Source of the DNA: Pontibacter rufus
GTDB lineage: Bacteria > Bacteroidota > Bacteroidia > Cytophagales > Hymenobacteraceae
NCBI RefSeq assembly: GCF_015694705.1
Contig: NZ_JADQDR010000013.1
Span: 1 to 64,000, forward strand
Length of the DNA stretch: 64,000 nucleotides
Direction of reading: 5' to 3'
The notes under the pieces are model-generated. The model was not told where the DNA came from. It made no database searches and saw only the letters and a program-made list of their open reading frames with translations. A program made the position numbers and the translations under genes. Within the stretch, counting starts at the first letter, position 1; the number at the start of each line of letters is the position of its first letter. Below are positions 1 through 7,803 of the stretch, piece after piece.

Positions 1-229
1 TAGAGAAATCTACAGGGGGCATCTCTTTGTTGTGCCAATCCAATAGCAACTGGATGGAGGCTAGATAGCTGCTGCCTGCACTGCGATGGGTATAGTAGCT
101 GCAAACTCATCTGAAATCCCTTCCACTGAGTGTAAGTAATTATCTTCTGCCTTTTGATTTCCTGAAAGAGTTTCTGCCACTTCCGGCTACTTCATTGCTT
201 TTTCTTTTTATCCTCTATAACTTGAGGCG
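1..229. other. Window edge, no supported gene
   Basis: The second plus-strand frame is open from the window edge to a stop at 44-46, so these bases could be the last codons of an upstream gene, but fourteen codons are too few to identify it. A minus-strand frame is also open to the edge and has no recognisable features. No clear promoter for the gene starting at 230 was found. Confidence 0.3.
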
Positions 230-2233
230 ATGACGTTGCTCTACCCGACTTTCCTTTTTGCACTAGCCGCTGTGGCCGTACCCATTATCTTACATCTGGT
301 GCAGCTAAGGCGGGCCAAGCGTATCCAGTTCAGTAATGTTAGGTTCATTCAGGCCTCTAAAGATCTAACTGCGAGCCAGCGAAACCTCAAACAACTGCTC
401 ATCCTGCTGTGTCGTATTCTGTTCATCGTTTTCCTGGTGCTTGCTTTTGCACAGCCCTTTATACCTGCCTCAGATGATCAGGTGCCTGCTGATACCTCCC
501 ACGTGTCGCTGCTGGTAGATAATTCGTTCAGTATGGAGAACATGGGTGCCGGGCAGGACTTAACTTTGTTAAGTATAGCGGTGGAAAGGGCTAAAAGCAT
601 TGCTTCCTTGTTTCCTCCAACAGCATCTTTTGCCCTGATTACCCCAGGCCAGTTTCATGCAGGGGTGCACCAGCGCGAAGATGCTATAGCGGCCCTGGAT
701 GCGCTTACATTTGGCGCCACTTCAGAATTCAAGGGGATAGGCAGCCAGGCAATGGGGGGAAGCCTCTTTATGATTTCAGATTTCCAGAAGAGCACTTTTC
801 ATCCTGATTTCATTAACGCCATAGACAGTGTGACACAGGTGCACCTGGTGCCGCTGCAGGCAGCGCAGATAAACAATGTGACGATTGATTCGGTTTACTT
901 GGAAGATGAGTTTGTACGCCGGGATGCTGAAAATGTACTGCACGTGAAATTGTTTAACAGCGGCGCGGAAACTGTGGCAGGCTTGCCGGTAAAGCTTTTC
1001 ATGGAGGATGCACAAGCAGCTGCTTTAAGTATAGATGTTCCGGCAAAGCAGTCGGCAGAAGCTATTATCAGCTTTAGGGTGAATGGACAACAGACCAACC
1101 AGGCCTATATCACCATTGATGATTTTCCGGTAACATTCGACAATACATACTTTTTCACGCTGGCGCCATCAGCCAACATCACGATTGTGGCCCTGACAGA
1201 TGATCCGCAAAATTCATTAGCGGACCTGTACAAAAGCGAGCCTGCTTTTACTTTCACTGAATATGCCAGCGGCCAGATTGATTACGGGCAAGTAGAAAAT
1301 GCTGACGTGCTGATTGTGAATGGCTTGCAAAGTATAAGCCCGGCCCTGGCAGCCACTGTGGCCAATTTCGTAAAGGCTGGCGGTACTGTTGCCCTTATCC
1401 CTGCCGTAAAAGCCGACAGGAACAGCTACGGAAACCTCTTTCAGAATCTGAATATTCCGGCAAGTTTTACGGGAACGACAGCCGGTAGTGTTAAAACAAA
1501 GGTGCAGGCGCCGCAACCGGATAATCCGTTTTTCAGGAGCATCTTTTCTGCTTATGATGCCAAAATGGAAATGCCAGCTTCTGTGCGAAGTATAGCCTGG
1601 ACGAGAGCCTCCGAAGATATTCTTAAATTCAGGGGGGGAGCACCCTATTTGTCCAGGTTCGACAGGGGCAACGGCCATTTATACTTGCTGGCTGCGCCGT
1701 TGGATGCGGATTACAACACCCTGGCCAGCCATGCGCTGTTTGTGCCCATTATGTTTAAAGTAGCTATTGCAGGATACAAGCAGGAGCAGGCACTGGCCTA
1801 TACCTTTAACAACGAAACAATTGAAGTGCCGGCTGCCGGAAGTATGCAGAAGGAGGGTGTTTATACTTTAAAGAAAGACAGTCTTGCCTATATTCCTGAG
1901 CAGCAGGTGCGCGCCGGGAAGCTGTTTTTTAATGTGCCGCCTGCCATGGCGGGCGCCGGGTTTTATACTTTACAGCTGCAGGGTTCTACACTTGCCACAC
2001 TGGCCTTCAACTATGCAAAGCAGGAATCGCAGCTGGCGCAGTATACGCCAGATGAATTGCGCGAACTGGTTGGCAAAAATCATCCCAACATACACGTATA
2101 CGATTACGGCGATGGATTTTCGGCGAAGGCAGATTTTGAAAAACAATTTTTTGGCACCAAGCTTTGGAAATATTGCCTAATATTGTGTCTGTTTTTCCTG
2201 ATAGCTGAAATAGCTTTAATCCGACTCCTCTGA
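230..2233 (+). CDS. BatA N-terminal domain protein with vWA-like region
   Basis: A 667-residue inner-membrane protein of the aerotolerance-regulator (BatA, PF07584) type. Residues 1-27 form the family's hydrophobic start (MTLLYPTFLFALAAVAVP), followed by the basic segment LRRAKRIQFSNVRF and a second membrane helix near 55-78. A von Willebrand A-like fold starts near residue 93 with VSLLVDNSFSMEN; DNSFS fits the DxSxS metal-binding motif. The long middle part is probably periplasmic, and a last helix (KLWKYCLILCLFFLIAEIAL) ends the chain. Such proteins may serve stress tolerance or envelope integrity, but the molecular role is not settled. It opens a run of six plus-strand genes, and the next gene starts 2 bases after its stop, so co-transcription is very likely. 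ATG 230 is chosen because the BatA signature begins at this residue. Confidence 0.85.
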   Translation: MTLLYPTFLFALAAVAVPIILHLVQLRRAKRIQFSNVRFIQASKDLTASQRNLKQLLILLCRILFIVFLVLAFAQPFIPASDDQVPADTSHVSLLVDNSFSMENMGAGQDLTLLSIAVERAKSIASLFPPTASFALITPGQFHAGVHQREDAIAALDALTFGATSEFKGIGSQAMGGSLFMISDFQKSTFHPDFINAIDSVTQVHLVPLQAAQINNVTIDSVYLEDEFVRRDAENVLHVKLFNSGAETVAGLPVKLFMEDAQAAALSIDVPAKQSAEAIISFRVNGQQTNQAYITIDDFPVTFDNTYFFTLAPSANITIVALTDDPQNSLADLYKSEPAFTFTEYASGQIDYGQVENADVLIVNGLQSISPALAATVANFVKAGGTVALIPAVKADRNSYGNLFQNLNIPASFTGTTAGSVKTKVQAPQPDNPFFRSIFSAYDAKMEMPASVRSIAWTRASEDILKFRGGAPYLSRFDRGNGHLYLLAAPLDADYNTLASHALFVPIMFKVAIAGYKQEQALAYTFNNETIEVPAAGSMQKEGVYTLKKDSLAYIPEQQVRAGKLFFNVPPAMAGAGFYTLQLQGSTLATLAFNYAKQESQLAQYTPDELRELVGKNHPNIHVYDYGDGFSAKADFEKQFFGTKLWKYCLILCLFFLIAEIALIRLL

Positions 2234-2234
2234 C

Positions 2235-3506
2235 ATGAAAATACTTCTGCGGGCAGCAACCATTTTCGATGCATCATCAGCCTTTCACCAGCAGCAACAG
2301 CATATTGTTATAGAAAACGGCATCATCACCTACATCGGGGCCGATGAACAGCAGGCCGATCAGATTATTACAGTCGAAGGCCTTTGCGTATCTGCCGGCT
2401 GGATAGATATGTTTGCTTACGCCGGCGAGCCGGGGCTGGAGTATAAAGAAGACCTTGAAACGCTGAGTGCCGCTGCCGCTGCCGGTGGCTTTACCGAAGT
2501 GCTGTGCCTGCCCAATACAAACCCGGTGGTGCAGAGCAAGGCAGGTATAAATTTCATCAAAAGTAAATCAGCTTTGCTGCCGGTTACGCTTCACCCGCTG
2601 GCGGCGCTAACGGTAGAAACGCAGGGCAAGGATCTGACCGAGATGATAGATTTATATAAGGCCGGCGCCATAGGTTTTACCGACGGAACAAAGCCTTTAC
2701 AAGGCGCTGATGTGCTGCTGAAGGCGCTGCAATACCTGCAAACTTTTGATGGCCTGCTGCTGAACCGCCCCGAGCATACGCGCCTGTCCGAACATGGCCA
2801 GATGCACGAAGGCCAGGCCAGCACACGGCTGGGCATGAAAGGTATTCCGGCTTTGGCCGAGGAAGTAATGGTGACGCGCGATTTGCAATTGCTGGCGTAT
2901 ACGGGCGGCAGGATGCACTTCTCGCTGGTTTCTACGGCAGCAGCTATCGAGGCAATCCGGCAGGCAAAGGCAGCCGGTCTGCAGGTAAGCTGCGATGTGG
3001 CCAGCTATCAGCTTGCTTTTACCGACGAAACCATTCCGCCATTTGATACTAATTATAAAGTGTTGCCTCCATTCAGAGGGGAGGCCGATGCTGCAGCCAT
3101 CAGGGAGGGGCTACAGGATGGCACCATTGACGCGCTGGTGTCGGCGCACATGCCGCAGGATACAGAGTCTAAAAAGCTGGAGTTCGACCTGGCCGAATTT
3201 GGTATTATTAATTTAGAAACCGCTTTTGCTGTGGCAAACACCACATTGGGCGACACGCTGAGCACTGCGGCACTGGTAGAAAAATTCGCTGCAAACCCGC
3301 GCCGTATACTTGGTTTACCTGCACCACGCCTGGAAGTAGGCGAAGCAGCCAACCTGACGCTTTTCAGCCCAGACGAAGTATGGACACCCACGCTGGCGCA
3401 TACCAAATCCAAGTCCGGCAACAGCCCTTTCTTCGGGCAGGCGCTCAGGGGCAAAGTAATTGGCATAATTCATAAAGGGCAGGTGGTGCTTAATTCTTCT
3501 TTTTAA
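2235..3506 (+). CDS. Dihydroorotase-like pseudoenzyme (amidohydrolase fold)
   Basis: A 423-residue homologue of class I dihydroorotase (PyrC), which normally closes carbamoyl-aspartate to dihydroorotate in pyrimidine synthesis. The fold-specific blocks are kept: GWIDMFAYAGEPG near 55-67, CLPNTNPVV near 95, GQMHEGQASTRLGMKG near 190 and the LEFDLAEFGIINLETAF block near 315. The catalytic positions are not. The HxH pair after GxxD reads F60-A-Y62, the substrate Arg is Gly, the HCED block reads NRPE, PHHL reads SYQL, and the TDHAPH block near 303-308 reads SAHMPQ. This resembles the non-catalytic PyrC' homologues that assist aspartate transcarbamoylase in some bacteria. It may be structural or have a new role with the BatA protein encoded 2 bases upstream. 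Automated annotation would probably call it an active dihydroorotase. Confidence 0.85.
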   Translation: MKILLRAATIFDASSAFHQQQQHIVIENGIITYIGADEQQADQIITVEGLCVSAGWIDMFAYAGEPGLEYKEDLETLSAAAAAGGFTEVLCLPNTNPVVQSKAGINFIKSKSALLPVTLHPLAALTVETQGKDLTEMIDLYKAGAIGFTDGTKPLQGADVLLKALQYLQTFDGLLLNRPEHTRLSEHGQMHEGQASTRLGMKGIPALAEEVMVTRDLQLLAYTGGRMHFSLVSTAAAIEAIRQAKAAGLQVSCDVASYQLAFTDETIPPFDTNYKVLPPFRGEADAAAIREGLQDGTIDALVSAHMPQDTESKKLEFDLAEFGIINLETAFAVANTTLGDTLSTAALVEKFAANPRRILGLPAPRLEVGEAANLTLFSPDEVWTPTLAHTKSKSGNSPFFGQALRGKVIGIIHKGQVVLNSSF

Positions 3507-3563
3507 TATATTTATACTTATATTGAGCTGTGCGGGTGAAAGCCGGCAGGACGCTGAACGAAA

Positions 3564-4073
3564 ATGTTTAATCAAACGATAATCAGAGTAGGCGTGCGCT
3601 ATGGCGTGCTTTGCGGATTGGCTTGTTTTGTGCTGTTGCTGGTGCTATACTTTGCCGGAACTGATCCCTTCGGCGATTTGGGGCGCATCAGTTTTTTTCC
3701 GATACCGCTATTTGTTTTCTGGGCCATACGCTATTACAAGAAGTTTCATGAGGGGGAGATAGGTTTTCTGAAGGGGTTGCGGGTAGGCCTGGCTGTGTCG
3801 CTGTATACGTCGCTCTGCACCTCGATGCTCGTGTTTATACTCATTTATATAGCCGGTCCTGATTTGCTGCAACTGCACATTAACGAAACACTGGCATTGC
3901 TGGAGCAAACGCGCGAGGAGCAGATAAAGCTTTTGGGTGAGAAAGCATACCAGATGGGCTACGAGGCTATTAATTCGATGACACCAGGTATGCTGGCGGC
4001 AGATGATTTCTTGCGGCGGATTTTTGCAGGGCTGATTTTCTCACTGGTCGCAGCGGTGTTTTTCCGGAAGTAG
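3564..4073 (+). CDS. DUF4199 family membrane protein (first copy)
   Basis: A 169-residue integral membrane protein with about four helices. Two lie in the first 60 residues (GVLCGLACFVLLLVLYFAG and ISFFPIPLFVFWAIRYY), one is near 80-100, and one is C-terminal (IFAGLIFSLVAAVFF). Between helices three and four lies a charged stretch (LLEQTREEQIKLLGEKAYQMG) likely exposed to one face. Size and layout match DUF4199, a Bacteroidota family of unknown function. It sits between the dihydroorotase-like gene and a second DUF4199 gene, followed by glycosyltransferases, an arrangement that suggests an envelope-related unit. ATG 3564 is the only start preceding the first helix. No catalytic motif is visible. 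Confidence 0.7.
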   Translation: MFNQTIIRVGVRYGVLCGLACFVLLLVLYFAGTDPFGDLGRISFFPIPLFVFWAIRYYKKFHEGEIGFLKGLRVGLAVSLYTSLCTSMLVFILIYIAGPDLLQLHINETLALLEQTREEQIKLLGEKAYQMGYEAINSMTPGMLAADDFLRRIFAGLIFSLVAAVFFRK

Positions 4074-4099
4074 AAGAATTAAACCATAAACCAAAAACT

Positions 4100-4618
4100 A
4101 TGACTGAAAATCAACCCTCCGTTACCGCCGTGGCTCTCAAGTATGGCTTGATCACAGCCCTGGTTGGCATTGTATACTCGTTAGTCCTCAACGTGCTGGA
4201 TCTGGCTACCAACCAATGGCTTACTTCCTTGTCATACCTTATCCTGATTGCGGGTTTGGTGCTGGCCATGAAGGACTTTAAGGCAAACAACTATGGCTAC
4301 ATGTCGTATGGGCAGGGCCTGGGAGTAGGATCGCTCCTTTCTGCTATTTTCGGATTATTATCGGGCATTTTCTCCTGGATCTATACTACTTACATCGATC
4401 CGGAGTTTATGGCCAGGATGCAGGAAGTGCAGCGCACCAAGATGCTGGAGCAGGGTCTGAGTGATGAGCAGATAGACACAGCACTGGGTATGGCGGAGAA
4501 ATTCCAGAATCCCATTACCATGATTTTTGGTTCTATGGCCGTGTTTCTGATTATCGGCTTTATACTATCACTTATAATTGCGGCCATCATAAAAAATAAA
4601 CGGCCTGAGTTTGAATAG
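4100..4618 (+). CDS. DUF4199 family membrane protein (second copy)
   Basis: A 172-residue membrane protein related in layout to the gene 26 bases upstream. It has a helix pair near residues 10-55, the segment MKDFKANNYGYMSYGQGLGVG typical of DUF4199, a third helix near 75-95, a soluble acidic loop (EQGLSDEQIDTALGMAEKFQ) and a final helix near 140-165. The ending KNKRPEFE is charged and probably cytoplasmic. The function is unknown. Two adjacent diverged copies suggest an old duplication or a heterodimer. The next gene, a glycosyltransferase, starts 5 bases after the stop, so the two are likely translated from one mRNA and may act together at the inner membrane. Confidence 0.72.
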   Translation: MTENQPSVTAVALKYGLITALVGIVYSLVLNVLDLATNQWLTSLSYLILIAGLVLAMKDFKANNYGYMSYGQGLGVGSLLSAIFGLLSGIFSWIYTTYIDPEFMARMQEVQRTKMLEQGLSDEQIDTALGMAEKFQNPITMIFGSMAVFLIIGFILSLIIAAIIKNKRPEFE

Positions 4619-4623
4619 AATAG

Positions 4624-5598
4624 ATGCAATATGCCTTTGATATCTCGGTGGTGATTCCGCTCTTTAATGAAGAGGAGTCGTTGCCTGAACTTGTGCGCTG
4701 GATCCGGCGGGTGATGCATGCGCACGAGTTTTCTTATGAAATAATACTGGTAGATGACGGCAGCACCGACCGCTCCTGGGACGTTATCAACGAATTGAGT
4801 GCGGAAGACAGTACCATAAAAGGCATCAGCTTTAACCGCAACTATGGCAAGTCAGCTGCTCTCAACGAAGGTTTCCGGCGCTGCACCGGCGAGGTGGTGA
4901 TTACAATGGATGCTGATCTGCAGGACAGCCCGGAAGAAATTCCGGCCCTGTACGACATGATTAAAAACCAGAAGTTTGATTTGGTAAGCGGCTGGAAAAA
5001 GAAGCGTTTTGACCCGCTAAGCAAAACCATTCCTACCAAGCTTTTTAATGCTGCCACGCGCAAACTATCGGGCATACAACTGCACGACTTTAACTGCGGC
5101 CTGAAAGCTTACCGGCAACTGTTGGTTAAGAGCATTGAGATTCATGGTGAGATGCACCGCTACATTCCCGTTATTGCGAAGTGGAATGGTTTTACAAAGA
5201 TTGCAGAAAAGCCGGTGCAGCACCAGGAGCGCAAGTATGGCACCACCAAATTCGGCCTGGAGCGCTTTATCTACGGCTTCCTCGATTTGCTCTCTATTAC
5301 GTTTGTGAGCCGTTTTAAAAAGCGCCCCATGCACTTTTTCGGTACGCTGGGCACGCTCATGTTCGTGCTTGGTCTGGGCATTACTGCCTGGCTCATCCTG
5401 CAAAAGCTTTTCATCTTGTATTCCTATGGTCATCCGCGTGATGTGGTGGATCAGCCATTGTTTTTCCTGGCGCTGGTAGCTGTTATACTCGGAGTGCAGC
5501 TGTTTCTGGCCGGTTTCCTGGCCGAAATGATTTCGCTGGCCTCCAATAAAAAGAACGAGTACCTGATCCGGGACCGGGTAGGGGCGCTGCAGAAATAA
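4624..5598 (+). CDS. GT2 glycosyltransferase, polyprenyl-phosphate type
   Basis: A 324-residue membrane-bound family 2 glycosyltransferase. The N-terminal GT-A domain holds VVIPLFNEEESLPELV (residues 9-24), the nucleotide-binding DDGSTDRSW (near 43), and MDADLQDSPEEIP (near 97) containing the metal-binding DAD. FNCGLKAYR near 158 is typical of the DPM1/GtrB/ArnC-like group, which moves a sugar from a nucleotide donor to polyprenyl phosphate. Two C-terminal helices (residues about 235-258 and 275-300) anchor it. The substrate cannot be told from sequence. Its stop overlaps the start of the next glycosyltransferase by one base (TAATG), which implies translational coupling and a shared surface-glycan or lipid-glycan pathway. 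Confidence 0.88.
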   Translation: MQYAFDISVVIPLFNEEESLPELVRWIRRVMHAHEFSYEIILVDDGSTDRSWDVINELSAEDSTIKGISFNRNYGKSAALNEGFRRCTGEVVITMDADLQDSPEEIPALYDMIKNQKFDLVSGWKKKRFDPLSKTIPTKLFNAATRKLSGIQLHDFNCGLKAYRQLLVKSIEIHGEMHRYIPVIAKWNGFTKIAEKPVQHQERKYGTTKFGLERFIYGFLDLLSITFVSRFKKRPMHFFGTLGTLMFVLGLGITAWLILQKLFILYSYGHPRDVVDQPLFFLALVAVILGVQLFLAGFLAEMISLASNKKNEYLIRDRVGALQK

Positions 5599-6740
5599 TG
5601 GCGCGGCGTGTGGTTATCGTGGGGCCGGCACACCCGCTGCGGGGCGGCGGCATGGCTACGTTTAACGAGCGGTTGGCTTACGCTTTTCAAGAGGCGGGCG
5701 ATGCGGTAGAAATCGTAACCTTCAGCCTGCAATATCCATCCTTCCTGTTCCCCGGCAAAAGCCAGTATTCCGATGAACCCGCTCCGAAAGGACTCCACAT
5801 CCATGTGCTGATAAATTCTATCAATCCCCTTAGCTGGTGGCGCGCGGGCAATTATATCCGCAGGCAAAAGCCGGAACTGGTGATTTTCAGGTTCTGGCTG
5901 CCGTTTATGGGCCCTGCTTTGGGCACAATTGCCCGCCTCATCCGCCGGAACAAGTATAGCAAAGTGCTGGCGATTACGGACAACGTGGTGCCACATGAGA
6001 AAAGGCCCGGTGATGTAGCATTAACAAGGTATTTCCTAAGCGCGTGCCAGGGCTTCATCACCATGTCCGGGGCAGTGCAGCAGGATTTGCAGCGTTTTGA
6101 ACCTGAAAAGCCGGCCCTATACCTACCGCATCCGCTTTACGATAACTTTGGCGCACCTGAAAGCAGGGCCGAAGCCTGCGCAGCACTGGGCCTGGACACG
6201 AAGTATAACTACATTCTCTTTTTCGGGTTTATACGCGCCTACAAAGGGCTGGACTTGCTGTTGCAGGCGATGGCGGATACAAGACTGGCGCAGCGCCCGG
6301 ATATCAGACTGATTATTGCCGGTGAATTTTACGAAGATGCGGCGCTATACCATAAACTCATAAAGGAACTAAGATTGCAGGAGCGCCTCGTGCTGCGCAC
6401 CGATTTCATACCTAATGCCACCGTGCGCCACTACTTCTGCGCTGCCGATCTGGTGGTGCAGCCCTACAGGCATGCTACCCAAAGCGGCGTAACGCAAATT
6501 GCCTATCATTTCGATAAACCCATGGTGGTAACCAACGTGGGTGGCCTGGCAGAACTGGTGCCGGATGGCGAAGTGGGCTATGTGGTGGCGCCGGAGCCAA
6601 CTGAAATTGCCACGGCTATACTTGATTTCTATACTTCAGATAAGGGTTTATACTTTCCGCAGCATATCCATACTTATAAAAAGCGCTTCAGTTGGAGCCG
6701 TTTTGTGCAGGCCGTATGGGAACTGGCTGAGAAAGTATAA
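5598..6740 (+). CDS. GT4-type glycosyltransferase
   Basis: A 380-residue GT-B glycosyltransferase of the GT4 kind, probably cytoplasmic or peripheral to the membrane. The N-terminal Rossmann domain opens with VVIVGPAHPLRGGGMATFNERL, where the glycine-rich loop contacts the acceptor or donor phosphate. The C-terminal domain has YILFFGFIRAYKGLDLLLQAM (near 205), a nucleotide-sugar contact region at PYRHATQSGVTQIAYHFDKP (near 290-310) and NVGGLAELVPDGEVGYVV (near 315). The usual E-x7-E motif is altered. It is translationally coupled to the GT2 gene upstream and ends the operon, with a palindromic repeat 15 bases downstream. The sugar and acceptor are unknown. Confidence 0.85.
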   Translation: MARRVVIVGPAHPLRGGGMATFNERLAYAFQEAGDAVEIVTFSLQYPSFLFPGKSQYSDEPAPKGLHIHVLINSINPLSWWRAGNYIRRQKPELVIFRFWLPFMGPALGTIARLIRRNKYSKVLAITDNVVPHEKRPGDVALTRYFLSACQGFITMSGAVQQDLQRFEPEKPALYLPHPLYDNFGAPESRAEACAALGLDTKYNYILFFGFIRAYKGLDLLLQAMADTRLAQRPDIRLIIAGEFYEDAALYHKLIKELRLQERLVLRTDFIPNATVRHYFCAADLVVQPYRHATQSGVTQIAYHFDKPMVVTNVGGLAELVPDGEVGYVVAPEPTEIATAILDFYTSDKGLYFPQHIHTYKKRFSWSRFVQAVWELAEKV

Positions 6741-6754
6741 TTTAAAACAAATCC

Positions 6755-6774
6755 GGCAGGTTTTAAAGCCTGCC
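6755..6774. repeat. Intergenic palindrome, GGCAGG-TTTAAA-CCTGCC family, copy 1
   Basis: A near-perfect 20-base palindrome with arms GGCAGG and CCTGCC around a TTTTAAAG centre. It lies just after the glycosyltransferase operon and may also help end transcription. Related palindromes occur at 15224-15250 and 19095-19124. Confidence 0.65.
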
Positions 6775-6941
6775 AGGTTTAAGGGCAATGGCAAGCAGGC
6801 TCATACACATCAACAGTTGGCTGCCGGCAAACCCGCTGGCTCGCCATTTTACAGCACGCTAAATATACTTGCAGCAATATTTGTTTTAAAGGGGTTAATG
6901 TATAACTTACTGGGGTTTAAACATGAAATTTGTCCAAAATA

Positions 6942-7712
6942 ATGCAGCCCGTTAAACCGCACGCCTTTACCTTTCTTTTTCTGATAATGCTGCTTTTTGT
7001 GCGTACTGCTGCCTGCTATGCGCAAAGCGCCACTGATACTGCTTTTGTGCAAAGTGCAGTCAGCCATGCTGTAAAAGTATATAGAGAAGCTGTGGGCATG
7101 CAGACGCATTTATACAACGGCGCCGAATATGTCTATCATTTTAAGCCATACCTGGAAGGAAATCAGTTTTTTGAAACAGACGCTTTTTCGCCAGGAAGTA
7201 TTTACTACGACGGCACCTGGTACACGGATGTTCCTATACTGTATGATGTGATGAATGACGCTGTAGTGACGATGCATAACAGCAGCGGCGACAAATTAAA
7301 ACTCATTAACGCCAAAATTGATACCTTCCGGTTGCGCGGCCACACCTTTGTGCATTTCAACAACAAGCAAGCATTGCTGCAGCCCGGCTTTTATGATGTA
7401 CTATACAGCAAAGATTTAAAGTTTCTGGTCAGGAGAGATAAGAGTATTCAGGAAAGGGCAATGCAGCAGGGTATGGAAGGCGAGTTTCGGGTCGAGGACG
7501 AGCTGTACATCTGCAAAGACAGCACTTGCTATCCGGTCAGCAGCAAGCGCTCGGTTTATGCGGCGCTGAAAGACAGGAAAAAGCAGTTGCGGAAGTATGC
7601 CTCTCAGCAGCATTTGCAGTTCAGGAAAAAACGCGAAGCAGCCATACTTGCTTTGGTAAAGCATTACGATGATATCTCAGCCGAAAGTGCGCAGGAACTT
7701 AAAACAAATTAA
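6942..7712 (+). CDS. Secreted protein of unknown function
   Basis: A protein of 256 residues starting at ATG 6942; a TTG four codons upstream is possible but less likely. Residues 1-28 form a signal peptide ending near RTAACYAQ, so the mature protein is periplasmic or outside the cell. It contains the blocks HLYNGAEYVYHFKPYLEGN, FYDVLYSKDLKFLVRRDKS and a highly basic C-terminal stretch (KDRKKQLRKYASQQHLQFRKKREA) that may be helical. I do not recognise a characterised family. It precedes the STN-TonB receptor by 91 bases in the same direction, so it may belong to that envelope locus. No catalytic residues stand out. Confidence 0.7.
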   Translation: MQPVKPHAFTFLFLIMLLFVRTAACYAQSATDTAFVQSAVSHAVKVYREAVGMQTHLYNGAEYVYHFKPYLEGNQFFETDAFSPGSIYYDGTWYTDVPILYDVMNDAVVTMHNSSGDKLKLINAKIDTFRLRGHTFVHFNNKQALLQPGFYDVLYSKDLKFLVRRDKSIQERAMQQGMEGEFRVEDELYICKDSTCYPVSSKRSVYAALKDRKKQLRKYASQQHLQFRKKREAAILALVKHYDDISAESAQELKTN

Positions 7713-7803
7713 TATTTCATCTACAGAAATAAAACAGCATACTTTCTGCAAAGGGCAATACGATACCTGCAAAAAGCTTTTAACGCCACACCAGATTTCC
7801 CTT

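Noticed and set aside
776..1678. Several long minus-strand ORFs opposite the BatA-type gene (up to 153 codons)
   Set aside because: They lie fully inside a well-supported gene, have no signal peptide or domain pattern and no spacing of their own.
7669..7803. N-terminal extension of the TonB receptor frame
   Set aside because: The 45 extra residues overlap the end of the preceding gene, are polar, and would bury the signal peptide; ATG 7804 fits better.
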